64,000 bases of DNA from positions 372,001-436,000 of the forward strand of contig JAFKGD010000007.1 in the NCBI GenBank assembly GCA_017307855.1, written 5' to 3'. Origin of the DNA: Burkholderiales bacterium. GTDB lineage: Bacteria; Pseudomonadota; Gammaproteobacteria; Burkholderiales; Burkholderiaceae_C. Shown in pieces: positions 39,001 through 50,942 of this stretch. Position 1 is the first letter of the stretch; each line of letters starts with the position of its first letter. The translations under genes and the position numbers were made by a program. The notes below the pieces were generated by a model that was given only the letters and a program-made list of their open reading frames with translations, had not been told where the DNA came from and ran no database searches.

Positions 39001-39567
39001 TTATTCTTCGAGAAGGGTACGCAGCATCCAGGCGTACTGTTCGTGGATGGTCAGGCGCTGGGTCAGCATGTCGACCGTCGGGTCGTCACCGGCCGCATCG
39101 GCCGTCTTGAGCACTTCGCGCAGCGTCACGCAGATGGTCTGGTGGCCGATGACCAGCACGCGCACCATGTCCAGCGCCTTGATCGGCTCGGTGGGCGCAT
39201 CCTTCACGCGCGACAGGCGGCTGTAGTCGGCGTACGAGCCCACGGCGCGGAAGCCCAGCGCACGCACGCGCTCGGCGATGCTGTCGGTGGCGTTCCACAT
39301 CTCTGTGTACTGCTCCATGAACATGTTGTGCAGGGAGTTGAACAGCGGGCCGGTGACGTTCCAGTGGAAGTTGTGCGTGTTCAGGTACAGCGTGAAGGTG
39401 TCGGCCAGCACGCGGTTGAGACCCTCGGAGATGGTGGCGCGCGAGGCGTCGGCGATGCCGATCTCGATCGGCGGGGCGGACGTGCGGCCCGTCACCGAGG
39501 CCTTGTCGATCTTGGGGTTGGCAGCCTTGGGCTTGGCGGAAGACTTGAGGGGCTTGCTCTTGGCCAT
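39001..39567 (-). CDS. dps: Dps-family ferritin-like DNA-protection protein
   Basis: Dodecameric ferroxidase that stores iron and shields DNA in oxidative stress. 188 residues; the four-helix core carries the intersubunit ferroxidase residues in 'NTHNFHWNVTGP' and 'MWNATDSIAERVRALG'. A Lys/Ala/Pro-rich N-terminal tail of about 30 residues could bind DNA, as in E. coli Dps. It follows an AAGGAGA ribosome site and lies 119 bp downstream of oxyR in the same direction; dps is a classical OxyR target. Confidence 0.94.
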   Translation of the reverse strand: MAKSKPLKSSAKPKAANPKIDKASVTGRTSAPPIEIGIADASRATISEGLNRVLADTFTLYLNTHNFHWNVTGPLFNSLHNMFMEQYTEMWNATDSIAERVRALGFRAVGSYADYSRLSRVKDAPTEPIKALDMVRVLVIGHQTICVTLREVLKTADAAGDDPTVDMLTQRLTIHEQYAWMLRTLLEE

Positions 39568-39686
39568 GGGGTGATTCTCCTTGCAGCTTGAAAACGGAAG
39601 CGGACTGCCACTGTAACCCCGCGTTGCGCGTTGTGCGCATCGCGTTGGCTATGGCCGGAATAGCCCGGGTGGCCGAGCAGTCGCGC

Positions 39687-40640
39687 TCAGGACAGGCGGA
39701 TCACGCCCGGCAATTCGCAGGCGTAGATGGCATTCCTCAGAGCGGCGATGGCCTCGTAGCGCGTGAAGCTGCGACGCCAGGCCAGCACCACGCGGCGCGT
39801 GGGCGCGTCGCCGGCGAATGGAAGATATCTGACATGCGAATCGTCTTCCTTCCTACGCCTGGCGGCCGGCTGCAGCGCCGCCTTGGGCACACCCAGGCGC
39901 GGCACCAGCGTGACGCCCATGCCCGCGGCCACCATATGCTTGATGGTTTCCAGCGACGAGCCCTCGAAGCTCTTGCGGATGCCTTCTGCGTCGCTGGAGA
40001 AGCGCGCGAACTCGGGGCACACCTCCAGCACATGGTCGCGGAAGCAGTGGCCAGCGCCCAGCAGCAGCATGGTCTCGGCCTTCAACTCCTCGGAGGTGAT
40101 GTGGGCGTGCGAGGCCAGCGGGTGCGTGGCCGGCACGGCCGCCATGAACGGCTCGTCGTACAGCGGCGCGATTGCCAGGCCCGTGTCGGGGAAGGGCTCG
40201 GCCATGATGGCGCAGTCGATCTCGCCGGTGCGCAGCATCTCCAGCAGGCGCACGGTGAAGTTCTCCTGCAGCATCAGCGGCATCTGCGGCGTGCGCTCGA
40301 TGGTCTGGCGCACCAGATCGGGCAGCAGGTAAGGGCCGATGGTGTAGATCACGCCCAGGCGCAACGGGCCGGCCAGAGGATCCTTGCCGCGCTTGGCGAT
40401 CTCCTTGATGCTGGCGGCCTGCTCGAGCACGCTCTGGGCCTGGCGCACGATCTCCTCGCCGAGCGGAGTCACACTCACCTCGGACGCCGCGCGCTCGAAC
40501 AGCTTGACCTCCAGCTCGTCTTCGAGCTTCTTGATGGCCACGGACAGCGTGGGCTGCGAGACGAAGCAAGCCTCGGCCGCTTTGCCGAAATGCTTCTCGC
40601 GGGCCACGGCAACGATGTACTTGAGTTCGGTGAGGGTCAT
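39687..40640 (-). CDS. oxyR: Hydrogen-peroxide sensor and LysR-type regulator OxyR
   Basis: LysR-type activator of peroxide defence, 317 residues from ATG 40640. The helix-turn-helix is 'HFGKAAEACFVSQPTLSVAI'. The redox pair is at exactly the E. coli positions, Cys199 and Cys208 ('GAGHCFRDHVLEVC'). It is adjacent to dps; in many betaproteobacteria oxyR directly follows recG, but here two glycosyltransferase genes on the other strand separate them. Confidence 0.96.
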   Translation of the reverse strand: MTLTELKYIVAVAREKHFGKAAEACFVSQPTLSVAIKKLEDELEVKLFERAASEVSVTPLGEEIVRQAQSVLEQAASIKEIAKRGKDPLAGPLRLGVIYTIGPYLLPDLVRQTIERTPQMPLMLQENFTVRLLEMLRTGEIDCAIMAEPFPDTGLAIAPLYDEPFMAAVPATHPLASHAHITSEELKAETMLLLGAGHCFRDHVLEVCPEFARFSSDAEGIRKSFEGSSLETIKHMVAAGMGVTLVPRLGVPKAALQPAARRRKEDDSHVRYLPFAGDAPTRRVVLAWRRSFTRYEAIAALRNAIYACELPGVIRLS

Positions 40641-40745
40641 GTCGGAGCCCGCGGGCGAAGTGGCGGGCGCCACCGCAGCGCCCGGCCGACGATGATAATT
40701 CGCCGCTGCATCCCGCCGGCCCGGCCGGCCGCGGCAAGGCGATCC

Positions 40746-41492
40746 ATGACCGACCACGCGCCCTTCATCTCCTGCCTGTGCATCACGCACCGCCGCGTGC
40801 CGATGCTGCGCCGTGCCGTGCATTGCTTCCTGTCGCAGAGCTGGCAGGCGCGCGAGTTGCTGGTGGTGCACGAGGACGTCGACACCGACACCCGTGACTT
40901 CATCGCGCACCTCGCTCACCCGCAGGTCCGCACGCTCGTGGTGCCCGCGCAGCCGCACGTCACGCTGGGCGGCAAGCGCCGGCTGAGCGTGGCGGCCGCA
41001 CGCGGCGAGTGGGTGGCGACCTGGGACGACGACGACTGGTCGGCGCCCACGCGCCTGGCCGAAGAGGCCGACGTGCTGCGGGCCAGCGGTCTGGCCGCTG
41101 TCACGCTCGAACGCTGGATCGTGCACGACGAGCGGCTGGGCCAGTCCTGGCTGGCTCAGCGCCGGCCGTGGGAGGCCAGCCTGCTCGGCCGGCGCGACGC
41201 ACTGCCCCCTTACGAAGACGGGGAACGCGGCACCGACCGGATCTCGATGGCGTGGATGGCCGAGCGCGGCATGGTGGCCACGCTGCGCCGGCCGCATCTC
41301 TACGTCTACCTCTACCACGGCGCCAACGTGGGCAGCCGCGTGCATTTCAAGCGCAACATCTTCGCGCAGTCGACACCGCTGTCGGCCGCCTTCTCGCAGC
41401 GCATCGCGCGCTTGCTCGCCGACCCCCGGCACGAGGCGCCGCCCTCGTCCGACGAACTGCAGGCCGCCCTGCCACCCGGAGCGTTGCCATGA
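40746..41492 (+). CDS. Short family-2-type glycosyltransferase (paralogue 1)
   Basis: A 248-residue soluble GT-A fold protein. The N-terminal nucleotide-binding strand 'ISCLCITHRRVPMLRRAVHC' and the acidic metal site in 'WVATWDDDDWSAP' (DXD type) identify the fold. No membrane segment or signal peptide. A conserved 'YVYLYHGANVGSRVHFKRNIF' near the C-terminus is shared with the next gene. The acceptor and sugar are unknown. Its stop overlaps the next start (ATGA). About half of the residues match the next protein by eye. Confidence 0.8.
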   Translation: MTDHAPFISCLCITHRRVPMLRRAVHCFLSQSWQARELLVVHEDVDTDTRDFIAHLAHPQVRTLVVPAQPHVTLGGKRRLSVAAARGEWVATWDDDDWSAPTRLAEEADVLRASGLAAVTLERWIVHDERLGQSWLAQRRPWEASLLGRRDALPPYEDGERGTDRISMAWMAERGMVATLRRPHLYVYLYHGANVGSRVHFKRNIFAQSTPLSAAFSQRIARLLADPRHEAPPSSDELQAALPPGALP

Positions 41493-42250
41493 CCCTGCCA
41501 CCCGACCTCGTGTCCTGCCTGTGCGTAACGCACAACCGCGTGCCGATGCTCACGCGCGCCATCCACTGCTTCGACCGCCAGACCTGGCCGCAGCGCGAGC
41601 TGGTGCTGCTGCACGAGGACGGCGACACGGCCACGCGCGACTTCCTGGCGCAACTCGCCCATCCGTTGATCCGCAGCATCGTCGTGCCCACGCTTCCTCG
41701 CCTCACGCAGGGCGCCAAGCGGCAGCTCACGCTCCAGGCCGCACGGGGACGCTACATCGCGACCTGGGACGACGACGACTGGTCGGCGCCCGAGCGCATC
41801 GCGCAGCAGATCACGGTCATGCGGGCGAGCGGGCGGCCGGCCAGCGTGCTCGAGCGCTGGATCATCCACGACCAGCTTCTGAACCAGAGCTGGCTCAGCT
41901 ATGCGCGTACCTGGGAAGCCAGCCTGGTGTGCGAGCGTGCCGCCATGCCGGACTACGACGACGTGCAGCTGTCGGAAGACACGCGCTGCCTTGACCGGCT
42001 TCTCCAGAGGCAGCACGTGGTGGGTGCACGCCTCGCCCACACGTACATCTACCTCTACCACGGCAACAACATCGGCAGCCGGGCGCATTTCAAGCGGCAC
42101 ATCTTCAAGGGCTCGCTGCAGTTGCCTCCGGCTTTCGGCCAGCGCGTCGCCCGGCTGCTGGCCTCGCCGCACGCAGAGCCGCCCATCGGCGCCGACGAAC
42201 TGCAGGCGGCCGCGACCGCCGCCCAGCAGGGCGCCCCGCTCACGCCTTGA
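41489..42250 (+). CDS. Short family-2-type glycosyltransferase (paralogue 2)
   Basis: A 253-residue paralogue of the preceding gene, coupled by an ATGA overlap. It has the same landmarks: 'VSCLCVTHNRVPMLTRAIHC', 'YIATWDDDDWSAPERIAQQ' and 'YIYLYHGNNIGSRAHFKRHI'. The middle region differs most ('DYDDVQLSEDTRCLDRLLQR'), where acceptor specificity may have diverged. Its 3' end overlaps the convergent recG gene by 11 bp. No other surface-polysaccharide gene is nearby. Confidence 0.8.
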   Translation: MTLPPDLVSCLCVTHNRVPMLTRAIHCFDRQTWPQRELVLLHEDGDTATRDFLAQLAHPLIRSIVVPTLPRLTQGAKRQLTLQAARGRYIATWDDDDWSAPERIAQQITVMRASGRPASVLERWIIHDQLLNQSWLSYARTWEASLVCERAAMPDYDDVQLSEDTRCLDRLLQRQHVVGARLAHTYIYLYHGNNIGSRAHFKRHIFKGSLQLPPAFGQRVARLLASPHAEPPIGADELQAAATAAQQGAPLTP

Positions 42251-44318
42251 GGTATTGCGCGCGGCCGCCCAGCCAGCGGTCGATGTGCGCTGCCGCCAGC
42301 GCGGCGTGGCTGTCGAGCATCTCGGGCGCCAGCGCGCGCGCCCATTCCACCAGATCCACGTCGGTGGCCAGGTCGGCGAAGCGCAGCAGCGGCGCGCCCG
42401 ACTGGCGCGCGCCCAGGAACTCGCCGGGCCCGCGGATTTCAAGGTCACGCCGAGCGATCTCGAAGCCGTCGGCGGTCTCGACCATGGCGCGCAGCCGCTC
42501 GCGCGCCGTCTCACCCAGCCGCCCGCTGTCTCCCGTGGAATAGAGCAGCACGCACGCCGACGCCGCGGCGCCCCGGCCCACACGCCCACGCAGCTGGTGC
42601 AACTGCGACAGGCCGAAGCGCTCGGCATGCTCGATCACCATGAGCGAGGCATTGGGCACGTCCACCCCCACTTCGATCACGGTGGTGGACACCAGCACGC
42701 CGATCAGGCCTTCCTCGAACAGCGTCATCACCGCCTTTTTCTCGGCCACCGGCATGCGCGAATGCAGCAGACCCACCAGCACCGGACCGCCCTGCGGCAT
42801 GCGGGCGTCGTGCAGCGCGGCCGACAGCTGCTCGTGCGTGGCCGTGGCGTTGACCAGGTCGACCGCCTCGCTCTCCTCGATCAACGGGCACACCCAGTAC
42901 ACCTGCCGGCCGGCCTCCACCTGCGCGCGGATGCGTGCCACCACGTCGTCGCGCCGCGTGTCGGCCAGCACTCGCGTGACGACGGGCGTCCGGCCGGGCG
43001 GCAGCTCATCGATGGTCGAGACGTCCAGGTCGGCGTAGTAGCTCATCGCCAGCGTGCGCGGAATGGGTGTGGCGCTCATCATCAGCAGATGCGGCTCGCT
43101 GCCCGCCGCGGCCATCTTGGCGCGCAGGGCCAGTCGCTGCGCCACGCCGAAGCGGTGCTGCTCGTCGATGATGGCCAGGCCCAGCCGCTCGAACTGCACC
43201 TGGTCCTGGATGACGGCGTGCGTGCCCACCACCAGCGCGGCCTCGCCCGAGGCGATCAGCGCCAGCATGGCGGCGCGGCCCTTCTTCTTCTGCGTGCCGG
43301 TGAGCCAGGCCACGCGCCGGCCCAGCGGCGCGAGCAGCGGCTCCAGCCAGCCCACGAGCTTGCGGAAGTGCTGCTCGGCCAGGATTTCGGTCGGCGCCAT
43401 CAGCGCGCACTGCCATCCACTGTCGATGGCCAGGCACGCGGCCAGCGCGGCCACGATGGTCTTGCCCGAACCCACGTCGCCCTGCAGCAGCCGGTGCATG
43501 GGCCGCGTGGTGGCGATGTCGCGCGCGATCTCCTCGCCCACGCGGCGCTGGGCCGCCGTCAGCGCGAACGGCAGCGCGGCGATCAGCTGTTCATGCAGCC
43601 CACCCGCACGCGCCGGCAGCCGCGGCGCTTGCAACGCATCGCGTTCGCGCCGCGCGGTGAACTGCGAGAGTTGCTGCGCCAGCAGTTCCTCGGCCTTGAG
43701 CCGGCGCCATGCGGGGTGGCTGCGGTCTTCCAGTGCGGGCAGCGAAACATCGGGTGTGGGGTGATGCAGGAAGTCGAGCGCGCGGCGCAGCGGCCATACG
43801 CGCGCCGGCTCATGGCCTTCGGGCACGGTTTCGTCGAGCTGCACGCGCTTCAGCGCCGCGTCGATCGCACGCCGCAGCGTGGGTTGGGCCAGGCCGGCCA
43901 CCGTGGGATATACCGGCGTCAGCGCCTCGGGCAACACGGCCGTGGCCGACTTGCACACCGGATGCATCATCGTCAGGCCGAGGAAGCCGCCGCGCAACTC
44001 GCCCCGTGCCCGGATGCGCGCGCCCACCGCCAGCGCCTTCTGCTGCGACGGATAGAAGTTGAAGAAGCGCAGCGAGCAGGTGTCGGTGCCGTCATCCACG
44101 GTCACGAGAAGCTGGCGGCGCGGCCGGTAGGCCACTTCGCTGGCGGTGACCACGGCCTCGATCTGCACCGTGTCGCCCTCGCGGGCGTCGGCCAGCTTCA
44201 CCACGCGCGTCTCGTCCTCGTAGCGAAGCGGCAGGTGCAGCGCCAGATCGATGTCGCGCACTAGGCCCAGCCTGGTCAGGGCTTTCTCGGTGACGGACTT
44301 CTGCGGCGCTGCGGGCAT
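42240..44318 (-). CDS. recG: ATP-dependent DNA helicase RecG
   Basis: Helicase that remodels stalled forks and Holliday junctions, 692 residues from ATG 44318. The N-terminal wedge/OB domain is followed by helicase motifs: '[14 protein letters not shown]' (Walker A), '[13 protein letters not shown]' (DEQH), '[17 protein letters not shown]' and '[20 protein letters not shown]', with '[12 protein letters not shown]' near the end. Divergent from queA (56 bp between starts). Confidence 0.96.
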   Translation of the reverse strand: MPAAPQKSVTEKALTRLGLVRDIDLALHLPLRYEDETRVVKLADAREGDTVQIEAVVTASEVAYRPRRQLLVTVDDGTDTCSLRFFNFYPSQQKALAVGARIRARGELRGGFLGLTMMHPVCKSATAVLPEALTPVYPTVAGLAQPTLRRAIDAALKRVQLDETVPEGHEPARVWPLRRALDFLHHPTPDVSLPALEDRSHPAWRRLKAEELLAQQLSQFTARRERDALQAPRLPARAGGLHEQLIAALPFALTAAQRRVGEEIARDIATTRPMHRLLQGDVGSGKTIVAALAACLAIDSGWQCALMAPTEILAEQHFRKLVGWLEPLLAPLGRRVAWLTGTQKKKGRAAMLALIASGEAALVVGTHAVIQDQVQFERLGLAIIDEQHRFGVAQRLALRAKMAAAGSEPHLLMMSATPIPRTLAMSYYADLDVSTIDELPPGRTPVVTRVLADTRRDDVVARIRAQVEAGRQVYWVCPLIEESEAVDLVNATATHEQLSAALHDARMPQGGPVLVGLLHSRMPVAEKKAVMTLFEEGLIGVLVSTTVIEVGVDVPNASLMVIEHAERFGLSQLHQLRGRVGRGAAASACVLLYSTGDSGRLGETARERLRAMVETADGFEIARRDLEIRGPGEFLGARQSGAPLLRFADLATDVDLVEWARALAPEMLDSHAALAAAHIDRWLGGRAQYLKA

Positions 44319-44374
44319 GGGAGAATTCTGCCTTCTTCCCAACTTGGAACGGGCCCGTCCGGCCCTCAAGCATC

Positions 44375-46604
<2,230 letters not shown>

Positions 46605-46628
46605 GGCGATTGGCGCCCCGAGTGCAGA

Positions 46629-46649
46629 AGGCCGGCGCAATGCCGGCCT
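46629..46649 (+). terminator. Hairpin after tgt
   Basis: AGGCCGGC, loop GCAAT, GCCGGCCT: a perfect 8-bp stem 25 bp after the tgt stop, between convergent genes. There is no T-run, so termination is plausible but not certain. Confidence 0.5.
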
Positions 46650-46686
46650 CGGCGGGGCACCTCCCAGCCAGACGCCGCCGATGCGG

Positions 46687-47085
46687 TCAGTCGCGCAGTT
46701 CGGGCGGTACCGTGCCGCCATTGGCGGCCAGCCGTGTCATCACCTGGCGGTGCAGCCAGATGTTCATGGTGGCGGTGTCGCTCTTGTCGCCCGAGTAGAG
46801 CAGCTCGTCGGCCAGCGCGCGCCGGGTGGCCAGATCGCTTTCCAGGCCCAGCAGTTTCATCAGGTCGACGATGGATGTGCGCCAGTTGAGCCGGGATGCG
46901 CCCGGCATGGCATCGAGGATGGCGGGCACGTCGCCCAGCGGGATCGAGGGCGGCGGAGCGACGGCGGGCGCGGGTGCGGCGGCCGTCGCGGCCGATGCAG
47001 GCGCGGCGGCGGCAGAGGCCGTGACGACGGGATCGGCCTTGGCCGACGGAAAGATCTTCGAGAAGATGCTGCCGAAAATACTCAT
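46687..47085 (-). CDS. DUF3597-family protein
   Basis: A 132-residue protein from ATG 47085, which follows AGGAGA. The start 'MSIFGSIFSKIFP' and the C-terminal domain ('DVPAILDAMPGASRLNWRTS', 'VDLMKLLGLESDLATRRALA', 'ELLYSGDKSDTATMN') are the DUF3597 pattern; members resemble LysM-associated or peptidoglycan-binding proteins in some genomes, but the function is unknown. An Ala/Pro-rich linker of about 40 residues joins the two parts. Single gene between tgt and the FAD oxidoreductase. Confidence 0.85.
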   Translation of the reverse strand: MSIFGSIFSKIFPSAKADPVVTASAAAAPASAATAAAPAPAVAPPPSIPLGDVPAILDAMPGASRLNWRTSIVDLMKLLGLESDLATRRALADELLYSGDKSDTATMNIWLHRQVMTRLAANGGTVPPELRD

Positions 47086-47218
47086 GGGTTCTCCTGCGGA
47101 ATGCAAAGGTGTCGACGGCCAGGCTCATGCCCAGGCCGAGGACTTTTTTTAGCACGCCCGCGAGAACACACGGCCGGCAATTACGTGTTGTGACCGGGCC
47201 AGCGGCGCGCCCGGCAAT

Positions 47219-48871
47219 TCAGCCTTGACAACGGGCGTCGAAACGGTAGCCCGTGCGCAATGTGGGCGTGAGCGCCCCGAAGCGCGGCCAGGCCAGCAGC
47301 ACGCCCTGGTTGCGCAGGGATTGCTGGAAATCCTGCAGCAAGCCGCGGTCGGCGCGTACCGCGCGCGGCGGCAGTTGCCGCGCCAGGGCGAAGGCCGCCA
47401 GGCTGCCGACCGCTTCGCCGATGCTCCACTCGGTGGCGTGCTCCCGATAGGCGCCATTGGTGATGCGCGTGGTGCCCAGGTTCTTGCAGGCGGGCAGCAG
47501 GTTGTCCATGCGCTGCGGCAGCAGCGCGCCCAGCGGGATCTGGAACGGAAAGGAATCGATGTCCACCGTGTTGCGCCCGCGCGTGCTGGGGTGCAGGTCG
47601 ATGCGATAGGCGCCGATGCCCACGCTGTCGAAGAACGGCTCGGCCCCGTCGGCACCGGGACGCGCGGCCACGCCGATGTGCTGTTCCAGCACCGTGAACT
47701 CGGCTCGGATCCGCCGCCCTTCGCGGTAGTAGGCCTGCATGGCCAGGCCGTCGGCCGTGCCGAGCACGTCGCCGCGCAGCTTCAGGCCCGGGTAGCCCTG
47801 GCCGCCGTCGTGGCGCGGGGCTTCGGTCTGCATCCAGTAGAAGAAGCCCAGGCTGAACTGGCGCGATTCTTCGAGCGCCTGCGCGGCGTCGGCCGCGCTC
47901 ACGCCCACCACGGGCTTTTCCCAGTAGTCCATCTGCGGCCAGTTGGCCAGCACGATGTCGCTGGCGTAGGCGCCAGCGGCGAAGTTCCGGCGCCAGGCGA
48001 TGCGGCGTGCGTGCCACAGGTCGTAGAGCGAGGGCTCGTCGGTGTCGCCTGCGAACAGCGGCCGCTCGCGCGGCTCGTGCGTGACGAAGTCCGACAGCAC
48101 CCAGCTGTACTGCGGGCCGGGCCAGCAGGCCAGTTGCAGCGTGCGAAAGCGCTCGTAGCCTTCGGGCTTGTCGATGACGTGGTGCTCGCCGGGGCGGTAG
48201 TCCATCGCGAAGCACCAGGTGATGGCCTGCTGGTCGTACGGGTCGGCCACGGGCAGCGCATGCAGCTCGCCGGTGTCGGCCTGCGCCTCGGCGCCGAACA
48301 CGTGCTCGACACCGGCTGTTTCCAGCAGGTCGCCGGTCTCGGTGGCGTCGATGAAGAGCTTCGCCTCCAGCGTGATGCTGCGGGCGGCGTCGATGTCGCG
48401 CACGGTCAGCGCGTCGATGCAGTCGCCCGTGGTGTGCGCCGTCTGCGCGCGGTGGAGGCGCAGCACGCGCAGCCGGCCGCGGGCTTCCCAGGGCGCCAGC
48501 AGCGCGTCGATCACCTTCACGGCCACCCAGGGCTCGTGGCACAGCGTGCCCACGTTGCCCTGGCCCGGGTTGAGGATGAAGCGGCCCGCGGCCTCGGGGG
48601 TGAGCGGCAGGTGCGTGCGGTAGTAGTCGCGGATCGCGTGGCGCAACTGGGCGTAGCTCTGCGAGGCGTGCAGGTGTTCGATCCAAGGATGCTCGTCGGG
48701 CGGCACGCCCTGCGCGGTGAGCTGGCCGCCGAGCCAGCCCAGTTCTTCCACCAGCACCACCGACAGCCCCTGGCGCAGCGCAGCCAGCGTGGCCGAGATG
48801 CCGCCCAGGCCGCCGCCGATCACGGCCAGGTCGGCCTTCGTCCCGCCTTCCGCGTCGCGCATGACGTCCAT
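47219..48871 (-). CDS. FAD-dependent oxidoreductase (FAD_oxidored family)
   Basis: A 550-residue flavoprotein. The N-terminal dinucleotide fold reads 'DLAVIGGGLGGISATLAALR' with 'VVLVEELGWLGGQLTAQGVP', and 'LFIDATETGDLLETAGVEHV' plus 'NLLPACKNLGTTRITNGAYR' are typical of the FAD_oxidored family, in which substrates are mostly unknown. ATG 48871 is used; ATG 48862 is an alternative. It lies 5 bp after the Bug gene, forming a binding-protein/oxidoreductase pair divergent from a LysR regulator; the pair probably imports or senses, and oxidises, one compound. Confidence 0.88.
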   Translation of the reverse strand: MDVMRDAEGGTKADLAVIGGGLGGISATLAALRQGLSVVLVEELGWLGGQLTAQGVPPDEHPWIEHLHASQSYAQLRHAIRDYYRTHLPLTPEAAGRFILNPGQGNVGTLCHEPWVAVKVIDALLAPWEARGRLRVLRLHRAQTAHTTGDCIDALTVRDIDAARSITLEAKLFIDATETGDLLETAGVEHVFGAEAQADTGELHALPVADPYDQQAITWCFAMDYRPGEHHVIDKPEGYERFRTLQLACWPGPQYSWVLSDFVTHEPRERPLFAGDTDEPSLYDLWHARRIAWRRNFAAGAYASDIVLANWPQMDYWEKPVVGVSAADAAQALEESRQFSLGFFYWMQTEAPRHDGGQGYPGLKLRGDVLGTADGLAMQAYYREGRRIRAEFTVLEQHIGVAARPGADGAEPFFDSVGIGAYRIDLHPSTRGRNTVDIDSFPFQIPLGALLPQRMDNLLPACKNLGTTRITNGAYREHATEWSIGEAVGSLAAFALARQLPPRAVRADRGLLQDFQQSLRNQGVLLAWPRFGALTPTLRTGYRFDARCQG

Positions 48872-48876
48872 CGCGT

Positions 48877-49863
48877 TCAATCGACCTTGATGCCCATGCG
48901 GCGAATCGCGTCGCCGTAGCGCTGGGCGTCGCCCTCGATCAGCTTCTGGAATTCCTCGGGCGTGCCGCCGCCGATCTCCAGGCCCAGGCCCGTCAGCCGC
49001 TCGCGCACGTCGGGCTGCTGCAGGATGGCCGAGACCTCGCGATTCAGGCGCGCCACCACGGACGCGGGCGTGCCGGCCGGGGCCAGCATGCCGAACCAGC
49101 CGACGACCTCGAAGTCCTTCACGCCCTGCTCGGCCACGGTGGGCACGTTGGGCATGACGGAGGAGCGGGTCTTGCTGGTCACCGCCAGCGCGCGCAGCTT
49201 GCCGGCCTGGATGTGGGGCAGCGCGCTCGACGGGATCTCGAAGCCGACCTCGACCTCGCCGGCCAGCAGCGCGTTGAGCGCCGGGCCCGATCCCTTGTAG
49301 GGCACCTGCACCATGTCGATGCCGATGTCCTTCTTGAGGAACTCGGCGGCCAGCGCCGTGGTGGTGGCGCCACCGCCGCCGGCGGCGTAGTTGTACTTGC
49401 CGGGGTCTTTCTTCGCGGCGGCCACGAGGGCGCCGAAGTTCTGCCACGGCTGGGCCACCGGGCTGACGATGACGACCGGCGTGGCCGCCAGCTTGATCAC
49501 CGGCGCGAAGGCCTTGATCGGGTCGTAGCGCAGGTTGGAATAGAGCGCGCCGCTGCCGGCGTGGCCGCTGGTGACGAACAGCAGCGTGTGGCCGTCGGCC
49601 GGAGCCTGCGCGACCTGGGCCGCAGCGATGGTGGCGCCGGCGCCGGGGCGGTTGTCCACCAGCACGGGCTGGCCGAGCGTGGCCGACAGCTTCTGGCCGA
49701 TCACGCGCGCCAGGATGTCGGCCGAGCCGCCGGGTGCGAAACCGACCACGAAAGTCACGGGCTTGGTCGGGTAGGCGGCCTGGGCGCTGACGAGGGTGGC
49801 GGCGCCGAGCAGGGCGGCGGCGAATGCACCGCGCAGGGCGGTGCGGATCTTCGATCCGGTCAT
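48877..49863 (-). CDS. Bug/TctC-family periplasmic solute-binding protein
   Basis: Exported binding protein of 328 residues from ATG 49863. The signal peptide 'ALRGAFAAALLGAATLVSAQ' is followed by family motifs 'VTFVVGFAPGGSADILARVI', 'VLVDNRPGAGATIAAAQV' and 'VQVPYKGSGPALNALLAGE'. First gene of the unit with the FAD oxidoreductase, divergent from the LysR gene at 49989 with a palindromic operator between them. No transporter membrane genes nearby. Confidence 0.93.
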   Translation of the reverse strand: MTGSKIRTALRGAFAAALLGAATLVSAQAAYPTKPVTFVVGFAPGGSADILARVIGQKLSATLGQPVLVDNRPGAGATIAAAQVAQAPADGHTLLFVTSGHAGSGALYSNLRYDPIKAFAPVIKLAATPVVIVSPVAQPWQNFGALVAAAKKDPGKYNYAAGGGGATTTALAAEFLKKDIGIDMVQVPYKGSGPALNALLAGEVEVGFEIPSSALPHIQAGKLRALAVTSKTRSSVMPNVPTVAEQGVKDFEVVGWFGMLAPAGTPASVVARLNREVSAILQQPDVRERLTGLGLEIGGGTPEEFQKLIEGDAQRYGDAIRRMGIKVD

Positions 49864-49961
49864 AGGTGGTGTCTCCGTGAACAAACCCCTGGCCGGGCGC
49901 CGGGGCTGCTCAAATCCTAGGCAGCGGCGCCTATTCATCCAAATACCAATCGATCAACTGT

Positions 49962-49980
49962 CAATAACATGATGTTATTG
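49962..49980. promoter_or_regulatory. LysR-type operator between divergent genes
   Basis: A perfect palindrome CAATAACAT-g-ATGTTATTG, 19 bp, ends 8 bp before the LysR start codon and lies 98 bp from the Bug start. It contains the T-N11-A form expected for LysR proteins. Strikingly AT-rich against its surroundings. Confidence 0.75.
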
Positions 49981-49988
49981 TTTGCTGC

Positions 49989-50942
49989 ATGAATCTGCGC
50001 CAGATCGAAGTCTTCCGCGCCGTCATGACCACGGGCTCCACCACCGAGGCGGCTCGCCTGCTGCACGTTTCGCAGCCCGGCATCAGCCGGCTGGTGCGGC
50101 ATGTGGAGCTGCAACTGGGCGTGGCGCTGTTCGAACGCCGCCAGGGCCGGCTGGTGCCCACGGCCGAGGCGCGCGCACTGCATGCCGAGATCGAGAAGGT
50201 CTACCGCGGCGTGCAGCACGTGCGCGACGTGGCGGCCCACCTGCGCTTCGGCACCCACACCACGCTGCGCGCGCTCTCCAGCGCCAACACGGCGCTGCAG
50301 CTGGTGCCGCGGACCATCGCCGCGCTGGTGGGTGAGTTCGCCGGCGCGCGCGTGCTGTTCGAGGCGTTGCCCACACGCGAGATCGTGAAATTGCTGGTGA
50401 CCGAGGAGGCCGACGTGGCCATCTCCAGCGCGCCGCTCGACCACCCGGCGCTGGCCGTGGAGCCCATCGGCCAGTGGCAACTGCTGTGCGCCCTGCCCGC
50501 CGGCCACCCGCTGCTGGCGCGGCCCGGCGGCTTCGCACTCGAGGATGCGCTGGCCGAGCGCCTCATCACCTACAGCCCCGAGGCTCCACAGAGCGCCGTC
50601 ATCGACCACTGGCTCGAATCGCGCGGCGTGGCGCGCAATGTGGCGGTGGAGGTGCGCTCGGGCTACGCCGCCTGCTCGATGGCGGCCACGGGCGTGGGCG
50701 TGGCCTTCGTGGACGATCTCTCGGCGCGGGCGCACCGGCCCGAAGGCGTGGTGTTCGCCGCCATCGACGGTGCGCCGCATTTTCCGATCTACGGCGTACG
50801 CAACCAGCACCGGCCGCTGTCGCGCCTGGGCGATGCCTTCCTGGCATTGGCAGCGCAGCAACTGCGCGAGCTGCAGGCGCGGCCGGTGCAGGCTGGCGAT
50901 CGGGTGATCGCCGATGCGGCTCAGGAGGACGGCGAGGACTGA
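49989..50942 (+). CDS. LysR-type transcriptional regulator
   Basis: A 317-residue regulator. Helix-turn-helix 'STTEAARLLHVSQPGISRLV' with wing 'LGVALFERRQGRLVPTAEA', then the effector domain. Divergent from the Bug/FAD-oxidoreductase unit and preceded by a perfect palindrome, so it is the likely regulator of that unit and of itself. Its 3' end overlaps the convergent membrane-protein gene by 22 bp. Confidence 0.9.
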   Translation: MNLRQIEVFRAVMTTGSTTEAARLLHVSQPGISRLVRHVELQLGVALFERRQGRLVPTAEARALHAEIEKVYRGVQHVRDVAAHLRFGTHTTLRALSSANTALQLVPRTIAALVGEFAGARVLFEALPTREIVKLLVTEEADVAISSAPLDHPALAVEPIGQWQLLCALPAGHPLLARPGGFALEDALAERLITYSPEAPQSAVIDHWLESRGVARNVAVEVRSGYAACSMAATGVGVAFVDDLSARAHRPEGVVFAAIDGAPHFPIYGVRNQHRPLSRLGDAFLALAAQQLRELQARPVQAGDRVIADAAQEDGED

